From NCBI RefSeq assembly GCF_052180215.1, contig NZ_CP197471.1:1026001-1090000 (forward strand): a stretch of DNA of 64,000 nucleotides, given 5' to 3'. The translations under genes and the position numbers were made by a program. The DNA is from Pseudoneobacillus sp052180215 (lineage in GTDB: Bacteria; Bacillota; Bacilli; Bacillales; Cytobacillaceae). Shown here piece after piece: positions 1-7,897 of the stretch; positions within the stretch are counted from its first letter, which is position 1, and the number at the start of each line of letters is the position of its first letter. A model generated the notes under the pieces. That model saw only the letters and a program-made list of their open reading frames with translations, had not been told where the DNA came from and made no database searches.

Positions 1-60
1 ATTTTGTCCTACATACAGTATAAACGATTCTTTCTCAATTTAAAATTTTAAAAAAGAAAA

Positions 61-95
61 AAAGAAAGAAGACTCCGCATAAGTCTTCTTTCTTT
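61..95 (-). terminator. Intrinsic terminator of the small gene at 114-266
   Basis: A perfect 14-bp stem (61-74 with 82-95) encloses a 7-nt loop. On the minus strand it is followed by a T-rich run, so it fits as the terminator of the minus-strand small gene just upstream of it. Confidence 0.8.
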
Positions 96-113
96 GTCTT
101 TCAGAAGTATCCT

Positions 114-266
114 CTACCATCTGTGTGCCTTCGCATTACTTCTTAGTATAATGTTGTTTTGTGACAGTTGCGTATGCCCATTTACTTGAGATTTAGTACG
201 CTTAGGTCTTGTCCAATTATGGTGAAACTGTTGAGAATGTTGATCTAAATGATCTTGATAACTCAT
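114..266 (-). CDS. Small YpzG-like protein (50 aa)
   Basis: This 50-residue ORF has a good ribosome site (GAGGTGATACGAAAATG) and its own terminator at 61-95. The product is rich in His, Gln, Lys and Arg, starts MSYQDHLDQHSQQFHHNW and ends in AKAHRW, with a central TRPKRTKSQVNG stretch. From memory this resembles the YpzG family of short Bacillus proteins of unknown function; I could not align it. It has no membrane segment or signal peptide. It is transcribed away from tcyP, and a 23-bp palindrome lies in the shared upstream region. That the gene is real is well supported; the family name is tentative. Confidence 0.7.
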   Translation of the reverse strand: MSYQDHLDQHSQQFHHNWTRPKRTKSQVNGHTQLSQNNIILRSNAKAHRW

Positions 267-308
267 TTTCGTATCACCTCATAGTTAGGATAGGATATTC
301 TGAAATCC

Positions 309-331
309 AATGATATTCCATGAATATCATT
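309..331. promoter_or_regulatory. 10-3-10 palindrome between divergent genes
   Basis: AATGATATTC and GAATATCATT form perfect 10-bp arms around a 3-nt spacer. The site lies between the divergent small gene (start 266) and tcyP (start 536). It has no T-run, so an operator is more likely than a terminator. The regulator is unknown. Confidence 0.4.
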
Positions 332-535
332 TAAAGTATTTGATAAAAGCTAGAAAAACATACACTGTGCATGATGAATAAAAATTTAAAACCTCAATTG
401 CTAATTCACATAAATAAAGTAGTAAAGTCATAAATTGGATTAAGGCATACTATTATTTTTTTACTTTAATTCCTACTTCACTTATATGAATACGTGCCTT
501 GGAATGGCTTACTAATAATTGAGGAGGAATGAAAG

Positions 536-1921
536 ATGACAGTTGGTTTTTGGATTAACATTATTGTCATGTTGTTGCTCATCATTGGTTTATTTTCACT
601 CCAAAAGAAGCATGTATCTTTTTCAAAGAGAGTCTTTTTAGCTTTAGCAGTAGGAATCATTTATGGTTTTATCCTACAAGGGATTTACGATCCTACATCA
701 GAGGTAGTTATCAAATCGATTGATTGGTTTAATCTAGTTGGGGTTGGATATATTAAACTTTTACAAATGGTTGTTATGCCTCTTGTCTTTATTTCAATAT
801 TAGCGGCTTTTACCAAAATGAATCTGACTCATAATGTAGGTAAAATTAGCACTCTTATTTTAGGATTGTTAATTGGAACAACAGCTGTTGCAGCTGGAGT
901 AGGTATTGCAACGGCAATCGGATTTGATTTAGAAGCGATTCAAATTCATGCAGGGGATGCAGAAACAGCGAGAGGGGAGCTTTTAGAGCAAAAATTAACG
1001 GATATTGGAGATAAGACCTTTCCCCAACAAATGCTGGATTTATTGCCGGCCAATCCATTTTTAGATTTTACTGGTGCAAGAGCTACTTCTACCATTTCAG
1101 TCGTTATTTTTTCAGCCTTTATTGGGGTTGCATTCTTAGGTGTTAGAAGAAAGTCACCTGAACGTGCAGAACTGTTTGAGAAACTTGTTGATTCTGTTTA
1201 TGCCGTAATTATGAGAGTAGTTACCCTTATATTAAGGTTAACACCTTATGGCGTTTTAGCCATAATGACTAAAGCCGTAGCATTAAGTGATATGGATGCT
1301 ATTTTAAAACTAGGCAAGTTTGTCATTGCATCCTATGTAGCTTTATTGGTCATGTTTGTTATTCATTTGATCCTTTTATCTGTAACTGGTCTAAATCCAG
1401 TTACTTATGTGAAAAAAGCATTTCCGGTTCTAACCTTTGCTTTTACATCTAGAACAAGTGCTGGGGCATTACCAATAACCATTAAGACACAAAAATCATT
1501 AGGAGTACCTGACGCCATTGCAAACTTTGCAGGTTCTTTCGGGCTATCGATTGGTCAAAACGGTTGTGCAGGAATTTATCCTGCAATGTTAGCTGTTATG
1601 ATTGCACCAACAGTTGGAATTAACCCGCTTTCTCCATCCTTTATTGTTACAGTAATTGCCGTTGTAGCAATTAGTAGCTTTGGTGTAGCAGGAGTAGGGG
1701 GAGGAGCTACCTTTGCTGCTATTATCGTACTTTCCGCTTTAGATCTTCCGGTAGGTTTGGCTGGATTACTCATTTCAATTGAGCCACTAATTGATATGGG
1801 GCGTACGGCGGTAAATGTTAGCGGGGCAATGACTTCTGGTATCCTAACCAGTCGATTTACGGGTGAAATCGATGGAGATGTTTATAAAGATCTGACCAAT
1901 AAGATTGAAGCAGAAATATAA
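536..1921 (+). CDS. tcyP: L-cystine / dicarboxylate-type symporter TcyP (YhcL)
   Basis: The 461-aa protein belongs to the dicarboxylate/amino acid:cation symporter family and closely resembles B. subtilis TcyP in length and in its start (MQ/LQKKHVSF, YVKLLQMVVMPL-type segments). It should import L-cystine across the plasma membrane by ion symport. Membrane segments run throughout; the re-entrant loop region appears as TSRTSAGALPITI (about residues 303-315) and GQNGCAGIYPA (about 339-349). The start is fixed by GAGGAGGAATGAAAG just upstream of the ATG. In B. subtilis this gene is controlled by CymR; I could not identify a convincing CymR site here. It is monocistronic and followed by two terminator-like structures. 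Confidence 0.93.
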   Translation: MTVGFWINIIVMLLLIIGLFSLQKKHVSFSKRVFLALAVGIIYGFILQGIYDPTSEVVIKSIDWFNLVGVGYIKLLQMVVMPLVFISILAAFTKMNLTHNVGKISTLILGLLIGTTAVAAGVGIATAIGFDLEAIQIHAGDAETARGELLEQKLTDIGDKTFPQQMLDLLPANPFLDFTGARATSTISVVIFSAFIGVAFLGVRRKSPERAELFEKLVDSVYAVIMRVVTLILRLTPYGVLAIMTKAVALSDMDAILKLGKFVIASYVALLVMFVIHLILLSVTGLNPVTYVKKAFPVLTFAFTSRTSAGALPITIKTQKSLGVPDAIANFAGSFGLSIGQNGCAGIYPAMLAVMIAPTVGINPLSPSFIVTVIAVVAISSFGVAGVGGGATFAAIIVLSALDLPVGLAGLLISIEPLIDMGRTAVNVSGAMTSGILTSRFTGEIDGDVYKDLTNKIEAEI

Positions 1922-1925
1922 ATAT

Positions 1926-1977
1926 GAAAAGAGCCAACCCTAAATTTTGCTAACGGGTTCTCTTTTGGAGTGCAAAA
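1926..1977 (+). repeat. Gene-end repeat, copy A (terminator-like)
   Basis: This ~50-bp sequence starts 4 nt after the tcyP stop and reappears inverted after the convergent swrC gene (2619-2673). A 23-nt block (1955-1977) is identical to the inverse of 2619-2641. Within the copy, AAAAGAG...CTCTTTT can fold into an imperfect hairpin. Confidence 0.75.
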
Positions 1978-2010
1978 TCATAAATAACAGTACAAATAAC
2001 GTAGTAAAAT

Positions 2011-2047
2011 GCATGGTGATTAGCAATTTAATCATCATGCTTTTTTT
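2011..2047 (+). terminator. Intrinsic terminator downstream of tcyP
   Basis: GCATGGTGATTA pairs with TAATCATCATGC (one G-U wobble) around a 6-nt loop and is followed directly by seven T residues at 2041-2047. Confidence 0.85.
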
Positions 2048-2145
2048 GCTTCTGAATATGACCCATGATATTTCAAAGTCGTAATACTTGGAATTAAACT
2101 AACAGATTTAAAGGGGAGATCAGATAACATCCGAACTAATTTGAT

Positions 2146-2334
2146 AAATAGACGGATAAATTCCGCTTAATTAGTTAATAGCACTGAAAAGAGCTTAAAT
2201 AGACGGAGAGATTCCGCCTATCGACTCAAAAAACATGAAAATGGGTGATTTTGCTTGGCATAATCGGAAAATCTCCCCTTATTTAGCCCGAAATGAGCTC
2301 CATTATGAATTTAACCGGAAATTCTCCGCTTATG
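2146..2334. repeat. Cluster of four GGA/TCC hairpin repeats
   Basis: Four imperfect ~25-bp units (2146-2170, 2197-2222, 2259-2284, 2311-2334) share the pattern CGGAnAnATTCCGCTTAT, each able to form a short hairpin through CGGA/TCCG. They alternate with unrelated spacers of about 25-37 bp. The surrounding 1978-2618 intergenic stretch has no credible gene; it also holds the terminator at 2011 and the palindromes at 2471 and 2563. Confidence 0.7.
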
Positions 2335-2470
2335 TTTTACTTTCGCTGGTTACTTAATTAAGGACAAGAATTCTTTCTTCCGTGTGCATCTATTTTATGT
2401 TTGAAAATCTTCCATACCTATCAAATTTAACGAAGTATTAACAACCGTTTTAACTTATAAACGAACAGCA

Positions 2471-2488
2471 TGAGAATGTTCATTCTCA
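2471..2488. promoter_or_regulatory. 8-2-8 palindrome with downstream partial repeat
   Basis: TGAGAATG and CATTCTCA are perfect arms around TT. The right-hand portion GTTCATTCTCA recurs directly at 2517-2527. No gene start lies nearby, so the role is unclear. Confidence 0.3.
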
Positions 2489-2562
2489 CTTTGCTATTCG
2501 GAATGCTAATTTCAGTGTTCATTCTCAAATTTAAATGTCATAAACGTTTTTATACCAATAAA

Positions 2563-2602
2563 AAATAGCATGCTAAATCATATGTGATTTAACATGCTAT
2601 TT
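2563..2602 (-). terminator. Second terminator-like hairpin downstream of swrC
   Basis: A 17-18 bp stem (AAATAGCATG and TAAATCA arms) has one mismatch and a TATG loop. On the minus strand it runs into a T-rich tract, so it could back up the terminator in copy B of the gene-end repeat. Confidence 0.65.
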
Positions 2603-2618
2603 GAGTTATTTTTTCACG

Positions 2619-2673
2619 TTTTGCACTCCAAAAGAGAACCCCTTATAAATTTTGCGGGCTGGCTCTTTTTTCA
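2619..2673 (-). repeat. Gene-end repeat, copy B (terminator-like)
   Basis: This is the inverted counterpart of 1926-1977. It begins immediately after the swrC stop on the minus strand and carries the same 23-nt identical block (2619-2641). Its GGGTTCTCTTTT arm can pair with the AAAAGAG arm, so it probably acts as the swrC terminator. Confidence 0.75.
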
Positions 2674-5600
2674 TTATGCGCTTAAATCAGTAACTTCAGC
2701 TTGTTTTAAACGCTGTTTTTTAGATTTTTTAAAATGAAATAGTTCATAAACAACAGGGATGACAACAAGTGTTAATAAGGTAGCTACACTAAGTCCACCG
2801 ATTACCACGATTGCTAAGTTTTGTGATACTAGGCTTCCGGTTTCAGCTTTTTTAAATAGAAGAGGAAGCATAGCACAAATGGTGGCGACAGCAGTCATAA
2901 GTATTGGACGCATTCTTGTTGTCGCAGCTTCGACAATTGCATCCCGAATAATCATCTTTTGTTCATTTTGCTTCACGCGATCTAGTAAAACAATGGCATT
3001 CGTTACAACAACGCCAATTAACATTAATGCACCTAATAAGGAAGTAATATCAACTGGAATACGGCTGATTAACAATCCTAATATTGCCCCAATGGCTGCA
3101 AGTGGCAATGAGAAGAGAATCGCAATTGGTGCACGAACCGTTTTGAATGTAATGACCATAATGAGGAATACAATTCCTACAGAAATTAACATAGTCATAA
3201 ATAAGTCAGTAAAATCACTTGCTTGTTGGGCACTGGCTCCACCAACAAGTACTTCCACATCATCTGAAAGATCCATGCCCTTTTTGCCTGCTTGTTTGTT
3301 GCCGAAAATAGTTAGGTTAATTTCCTTAGAAATTTCAGATAGTTTTTTCGAATCGACGGAAGCAATGACACGAATATATGGTTCTCCATCCTTATGGAAC
3401 TCACTTGTTGGCTTTTCCTCGGATTGGAGTTTGGCCACATTCGATACCGGAACCATACCTTGTGGAGTCATAATCATTATATTTTCCAAATCTTTAGGTG
3501 TTTTTGGCTCAAGCATTGGCTCTAGAAACACATTTGTTGTTTGGTCATCTAATTGAATAGTACCAAGTGGTACCTTATTGAGCATCACCGATACTTGCTG
3601 TGCAATTTGGTCTGTTTGAGCTTTTGCAGGATCAACAACTAAAGAGTATACGGTCTTCTTTTCATCTTGATTTGTTTCTACTGATTCAATACCTTTAATA
3701 TCTTTGATTTCTTCCTTAATAGTATTAGCCGTTTCTTCGAGTTGCTTTAGATTGTCTCCTAAAACATCAATCGTAATTTGTGGGGATCCACCACCCATTA
3801 GGGAAGCACCTATAACTGAGAAATCAGCATCAGGGTATTCGTTTTCCTGATTTTCTACTTTTTTAATAAAAGCCTCGGTATCTTTTTTATCCTTCATAAT
3901 TGCCATAATATTGGCTGAGGTTGGAGATCCGATATTTCCAAATTGGGCACTATCGGCATTATTCCCAACTTGAGTAATAAATTCTTTTACTTCACCTTGT
4001 TTAGAAACATAATCCTCTAGTTTTAATGCATCGCTCTTTACTTTTTCAATTGGCGTATTATTAGGGTAGTTCAAACTCATCTGAATAAATTCTGCAGAAG
4101 AACTATCGACTGCTCCCTTTGGCATTACAAAATAAGTTCCGATTGAACCAGCAAAAATGATAAATGCTAAACTTAAAACAACCCATTTATGATTTAATGA
4201 CCATGTAAGGAAGTTTGAAAACTTTTTTGAAGGTTTATGTTTAGGTAGTTTCGTGTTTTTTAATAATCCAGCACTCATTAATGGTACAACTGTTAATGCG
4301 ACGATTAATGAAGTTAATAAAGAATATGTTACTGTAAGAGCAAATGGAAGAATAAACTCTTGTAAGCTGCCGCTAACTAAACCGATTGGCAGGAAAACTG
4401 CAACCGTTGTTAGTGTTGAAGCCGTAATGGCTGAGCCAACTTCTTTTGTAGCATCAATGACCATTTTAATGGAAAATGATTCCTTTTGCATTTTACGGAA
4501 GATATTCTCAATGACCACGATACTGTCATCAACTAATCGCCCAACAGCTACTGCAACTCCACCAAGAGTTAAAATGTTTAATGTAACTCCTGAACGAGAA
4601 AGTAAGAATAAGGTAAATGCTAAAGAAAGAGGTATTGAAACGATCGTAATAAAGGTTGAACGAATATTTCTTAAAAATAGCATAATAACGATTGTTGCAA
4701 AGAATGCCCCTAGCAATACTTCTTTCATCATTGCTTTAACAGATGTTTCTACCATATCGGCAGTAGCAATAGGAACACTAACGGAAATATTTTCATATTT
4801 TTTGTTTAAGTCTTTTGCAGCTTCCTTAATTTTTTTCCCAATTGAAACTGCATTGGCTTGACTCTCTTTTTGTACAATCAAGTATAATCCTTCAGAACCA
4901 TTGATTCGATTCAATGAATCTTCTGGTTTTTTCACTTCAATAGTCGCAATATCCTTAAGAGAAACAGTAGGTGCTACTTGTAACTGCTTTACTTTTTCTA
5001 GTGTATCAATCGTACCAACTACTTGAATATTACTTGCCTGACCATTAATGGTTTTTTCGCCTACGGCCATTGCCATATTTTTTCCTTGAAGTAATGTCAT
5101 GACATTTTGAAATGAAACCTGCTTGCTTGCCATTTTTTCATTATCAAGCTTCACTGAGAGATAAGAATCTGTTGCCCCAAACACTTGAACATTTGAAACA
5201 CCATCAATATCCTTTAAATAGGGTACAATTTTATTTTTGGCTAAATCTACATTTTCAGGGGTAATCCCTTCGTCAAAGGTAACAGCTATTTCAGCAATTG
5301 GAATCATGGATGTATTAAGCTGTACAACAATTGGTTTTGAAACATTTTGAGGCAACTGTACCTTTCCAATTGCTTCATCTACTTCTTGCTTTGCTTCTTT
5401 CATGCTGGTTCCAGATTCATAGAAGATATCTATCTTGGAAAATCCATCTCCAGTAGTAGAGAAGATATTTTTCTTTCCTTTTACTCCTGTAACAGACTCT
5501 TCAAGAGGGATTGTTACTTGACCTTCCATCGTTTTAGAATCTGTTCCTTGCCCCATTACAATAACTGTTACTTGAGGATTATCTGCAGAAGGAAGAAATT

Positions 5601-5706
5601 CCATCGGTAATGTAAAGTAGCTAACAACACCCAAAATTAGGATTAAGACAGACATAATGGTAACTGCAACTTTGTTACCAAAGGCCCATTTGGTAAACCA
5701 ACTCAT
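2674..5706 (-). CDS. swrC: RND-family multidrug / lipopeptide exporter (SwrC/YerP-like)
   Basis: The 1010-aa protein is an AcrB/MMPL-type RND transporter. It has an N-terminal membrane segment, a large extracytoplasmic loop (about residues 35-330), a central membrane block, a second large loop (about 540-830) and a C-terminal membrane block, i.e. the duplicated 12-segment RND plan. The paired acidic residues of the proton relay appear in VGRLVDDSIVVIENI (about 390-405). B. subtilis SwrC (1065 aa) exports surfactin and other amphiphiles, so a similar role is inferred. The start is set by GGAGGTTTTTACAAATG. There is no adjacent TetR gene; a short leader ORF lies upstream at 5754-5855. It converges on tcyP. 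Confidence 0.88.
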   Translation of the reverse strand: MSWFTKWAFGNKVAVTIMSVLILILGVVSYFTLPMEFLPSADNPQVTVIVMGQGTDSKTMEGQVTIPLEESVTGVKGKKNIFSTTGDGFSKIDIFYESGTSMKEAKQEVDEAIGKVQLPQNVSKPIVVQLNTSMIPIAEIAVTFDEGITPENVDLAKNKIVPYLKDIDGVSNVQVFGATDSYLSVKLDNEKMASKQVSFQNVMTLLQGKNMAMAVGEKTINGQASNIQVVGTIDTLEKVKQLQVAPTVSLKDIATIEVKKPEDSLNRINGSEGLYLIVQKESQANAVSIGKKIKEAAKDLNKKYENISVSVPIATADMVETSVKAMMKEVLLGAFFATIVIMLFLRNIRSTFITIVSIPLSLAFTLFLLSRSGVTLNILTLGGVAVAVGRLVDDSIVVIENIFRKMQKESFSIKMVIDATKEVGSAITASTLTTVAVFLPIGLVSGSLQEFILPFALTVTYSLLTSLIVALTVVPLMSAGLLKNTKLPKHKPSKKFSNFLTWSLNHKWVVLSLAFIIFAGSIGTYFVMPKGAVDSSSAEFIQMSLNYPNNTPIEKVKSDALKLEDYVSKQGEVKEFITQVGNNADSAQFGNIGSPTSANIMAIMKDKKDTEAFIKKVENQENEYPDADFSVIGASLMGGGSPQITIDVLGDNLKQLEETANTIKEEIKDIKGIESVETNQDEKKTVYSLVVDPAKAQTDQIAQQVSVMLNKVPLGTIQLDDQTTNVFLEPMLEPKTPKDLENIMIMTPQGMVPVSNVAKLQSEEKPTSEFHKDGEPYIRVIASVDSKKLSEISKEINLTIFGNKQAGKKGMDLSDDVEVLVGGASAQQASDFTDLFMTMLISVGIVFLIMVITFKTVRAPIAILFSLPLAAIGAILGLLISRIPVDITSLLGALMLIGVVVTNAIVLLDRVKQNEQKMIIRDAIVEAATTRMRPILMTAVATICAMLPLLFKKAETGSLVSQNLAIVVIGGLSVATLLTLVVIPVVYELFHFKKSKKQRLKQAEVTDLSA

Positions 5707-5753
5707 TTGTAAAAACCTCCATTCATGGTAAAAAATAACTATAAATACAACAG

Positions 5754-5855
5754 TTAAGATATTAACACTTGCGTAATAAAAAACAAGTGTATTGACAAAA
5801 AAAGTATAGAAAAACTTTTGTTCATTAAGATAATAACCAAAAAGCTCGAGGCCAT
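5754..5855 (-). CDS. Possible 33-aa hydrophobic leader peptide upstream of swrC
   Basis: A short ORF beginning MASSFLVIILMNK lies 47 nt before swrC. An exact AAAGGAGG occurs before its ATG, but only 2 nt separate the two, which is unusually tight. A 7-12-7 inverted repeat (ACACTTG/CAAGTGT, 5765-5790) falls at its 3' end. It may be a regulatory leader peptide or chance; the 5856-6010 remainder shows only a 10-bp inverted repeat (5826-5835 with 5871-5880) and the purine-permease terminator. Confidence 0.25.
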   Translation of the reverse strand: MASSFLVIILMNKSFSILFLSIHLFFITQVLIS

Positions 5856-5967
5856 AACCTCCTTTCCATGTATTATCTTAACTATTAGAAAAACTTTCCA
5901 TAACGAACCTGAGTATTAATTTGAAATAAGACTTAAGACTTAGTTGCATATAGATAAAAGAAGAAGA

Positions 5968-6000
5968 AAAAGGCTGTCGAGAAGATCTCGACAGCCTTTT
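5968..6000 (-). terminator. Terminator of the purine permease gene
   Basis: AAAAGGCTGTCGAG pairs perfectly with CTCGACAGCCTTTT around a 5-nt loop, with T-rich sequence on the minus strand. Confidence 0.85.
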
Positions 6001-6010
6001 GATGTATGAA

Positions 6011-7312
6011 TTAGTGTGGCAGGAATGCCAATTGAATAAAGAATAGAACAGCAAACAGATATAATAGGGGGTGTACCTGGCGCCATTGTCCTTTAACTAT
6101 TTTTAACAGTGGATAAGAGATGAATCCTAATGCAATTCCAGTAGCAATACTTGAAGTTAGTGGCATGCTTAGAATAATTAGGAAGGCAGGGAATGCTTCA
6201 TCAATTTCATCCCATTTAATATGAGAAATACTTCCCATCATTAAACTACCAACAATAATTAAGGCAGGAGCTGTAATCGCAGAAATTCCAGAAACTGCAC
6301 TTACAAGAGGACCAAAAAAGGCCGCAATAATAAACAACACCGCAACTGTTAATGATGTTAATCCTGTTCTACCACCAGCCGCTACACCGCTAGACGATTC
6401 GATATAGGCTGAAGTTGGGCTTGTTCCAAACATTGACCCAATAGTTGTAGCAATGGAATCAGATAACAAAGCCTCACGTGCACGAGGCATTGTATTTCCT
6501 TTCATCAAACCTGCTTGTTGAGCAACCCCAATCATCGTTCCGGTCGTGTCAAAGATGGTTACTAATAAAAAGGAGAACACGACTGCATAAAGGCTATGTT
6601 GGATAACTTCTGAAAAAGCATCAACTGGATTCAAAACAATTAATCCTTCAGGAAGACTTGGTAATGAAACAAATCCTTCATTGAAAGATAATTGACCGCT
6701 AAAGAAAGCGATGATACCTGTTATGATCATACCAAAAAATAAAGCGCCATTTACACGTAATACCAATAAAATCAAGGTCACAGCGAGGCCAATTAAGGCT
6801 AAAATAGCTGATGGAGTATGTAGATCACCTAAGCCAACCAAATTGGTTGGATGTGCCTGAATGATCCCAGTTAAACGAAGACCAATAAATGCAATAAATA
6901 GTCCGATACCTGCTGTTATCCCATGTTTTAGGTTTTCAGGAATTGCTTCAATTAAATTTTTTCGAAAAGGTGTTAAAGATAAAATGATAAAAATAATCCC
7001 AGCAATAAATACTGCTGCAAAAGCCGTCATATAAGAAATATTTCCATGAGTTCCAACTACAGAATAGGCAAAATAAGCATTCAATCCCATACCTGGTGCA
7101 ATGGCAATCGGATAGTTTGCAAATAACCCCATCCATAACGTTCCTGCCACTGTTGCAATAATAGTAGCAGTAAATACTTGGGCAAACGGTACGCCTGCAT
7201 CCGCTAAAATAATCGGATTAACAATCACAATATAAACCATTGTTAAAAAGGTTGTAATCCCTGCTAATACTTCAGTTTTTACATTTGTATTATTTTCTTT
7301 AAGCCTAAACAA
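6011..7312 (-). CDS. NCS2 (AzgA-type) purine permease, PbuG/PbuO-like
   Basis: The protein belongs to the AzgA branch of nucleobase:cation symporters, which import hypoxanthine, guanine or adenine. Typical family segments are EVLAGITTFLTMVYI near the N terminus and the APGMGLNAYFAY motif. About 12-14 membrane segments are predicted by eye. A longer reading frame begins at 7339, but GGAGG at 7321-7325 with 8-nt spacing favours the TTG at 7312, giving 433 aa beginning (M)FRLKENNT. It looks closer to YtiP/PbuO than PbuG, but I cannot resolve the substrate. I see no purine riboswitch upstream; a sigma-A promoter is present instead. Confidence 0.85.
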   Translation of the reverse strand: MFRLKENNTNVKTEVLAGITTFLTMVYIVIVNPIILADAGVPFAQVFTATIIATVAGTLWMGLFANYPIAIAPGMGLNAYFAYSVVGTHGNISYMTAFAAVFIAGIIFIILSLTPFRKNLIEAIPENLKHGITAGIGLFIAFIGLRLTGIIQAHPTNLVGLGDLHTPSAILALIGLAVTLILLVLRVNGALFFGMIITGIIAFFSGQLSFNEGFVSLPSLPEGLIVLNPVDAFSEVIQHSLYAVVFSFLLVTIFDTTGTMIGVAQQAGLMKGNTMPRAREALLSDSIATTIGSMFGTSPTSAYIESSSGVAAGGRTGLTSLTVAVLFIIAAFFGPLVSAVSGISAITAPALIIVGSLMMGSISHIKWDEIDEAFPAFLIILSMPLTSSIATGIALGFISYPLLKIVKGQWRQVHPLLYLFAVLFFIQLAFLPH

Positions 7313-7356
7313 CAAAAACCCCTCCGTAAACACGAACATTTTTAATCACAACTAAT

Positions 7357-7385
7357 ATAATATTCGTTATTTGGTGTGTAATCAA
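7357..7385 (-). promoter_or_regulatory. Sigma-A promoter of the purine permease
   Basis: On the minus strand TTGATT (7380-7385) and TATTAT (7357-7362) are separated by exactly 17 nt and lead into the permease ribosome site. Confidence 0.6.
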
Positions 7386-7440
7386 TAGTTTTTTAGAAAA
7401 GAACTATAAAAATAGTATTTACACAATTTCAATACCTTAT

Positions 7441-7465
7441 GTTTAAATGTCACTTTCTGAGGTAT
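7441..7465 (+). promoter_or_regulatory. Sigma-B-type promoter
   Basis: GTTTAA (7441-7446), 13 nt, then AGGTAT (7460-7465) match the sigma-B pattern GTTTAA-N12-14-GGGTAT with one mismatch. It lies about 110 nt upstream of the GlsB-family gene; related Bacillus genes such as ydaS are sigma-B dependent. Confidence 0.6.
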
Positions 7466-7576
7466 ATAGGATGTACAAGCAATTGACGGCTAGGTAAAAG
7501 TTCAGTCTACATCTAGCGAAAACGAAAAAGACAAGCTACATCAGAACCAAATAACTACAAAGGAGTGGATTTTAGA

Positions 7577-7831
7577 ATGGAATTTATTTTAATGTTAGTT
7601 ATCGGTGGTCTTATCGGATGGTTAGCAGGTCTAATTGTTGGTAAAGATATCCCAGGTGGTATAGTAGGAAATATCATTGCTGGAATTATTGGTTCCTGGC
7701 TAGGTTCAGCCTTATTCGATCCATTTGGACCTGCTATCGCTGGTTTTTCTATCATTCCTTCATTAATTGGAGCAATTGTTCTTGTATTCCTGTTAACTTT
7801 ACTCATGAAAATGATGCGTAAAGCTTCTTAA
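7577..7831 (+). CDS. GlsB/YeaQ/YmgE-family stress-associated membrane protein
   Basis: The 84-aa protein has three hydrophobic segments with glycine-rich turns (GGLIGWLAGLIVGKD, GGIVGNIIAGIIGSWLG), typical of the transglycosylase-associated/GlsB family. Its molecular role is not established. An in-frame GTG occurs 12 nt earlier, but that GTG is inside the ribosome site AAAGGAG, so the ATG at 7577 is chosen. The gene stands alone behind a sigma-B-type promoter and has its own terminator, which fits a general-stress gene. Confidence 0.88.
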   Translation: MEFILMLVIGGLIGWLAGLIVGKDIPGGIVGNIIAGIIGSWLGSALFDPFGPAIAGFSIIPSLIGAIVLVFLLTLLMKMMRKAS

Positions 7832-7839
7832 TAAGTATA

Positions 7840-7887
7840 AAAAAAGCTGAGCGAAGAATGGGTTGCATTCTTTCGTTCAGCTTTTTT
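7840..7887. terminator. Bidirectional terminator between the GlsB-family gene and yhcT
   Basis: A 19-20 bp stem from AAAAAAGCTGAGCGAAGAATG to its near-complement has a 5-nt loop. A and T runs on both sides let it serve both convergent genes. Confidence 0.85.
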
Positions 7888-7897
7888 AATGCAAAAT

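Noticed and set aside
309..535. CymR or S-box/T-box control element before tcyP
   Set aside because: I looked for CymR-like and riboswitch core motifs and did not find a convincing match; only the palindrome at 309-331 stands out.
2759..3556. 265-codon plus-strand frame inside swrC
   Set aside because: It is antisense to strongly conserved RND-transporter coding, has no ribosome site and no recognisable protein features.
4253..4861. 202-codon plus-strand frame inside swrC
   Set aside because: It mirrors membrane-segment codons of the RND gene and lacks a start signal.
7313..7450. Purine riboswitch before the purine permease
   Set aside because: The conserved core and loops of the purine aptamer are absent; a plain sigma-A promoter is present.
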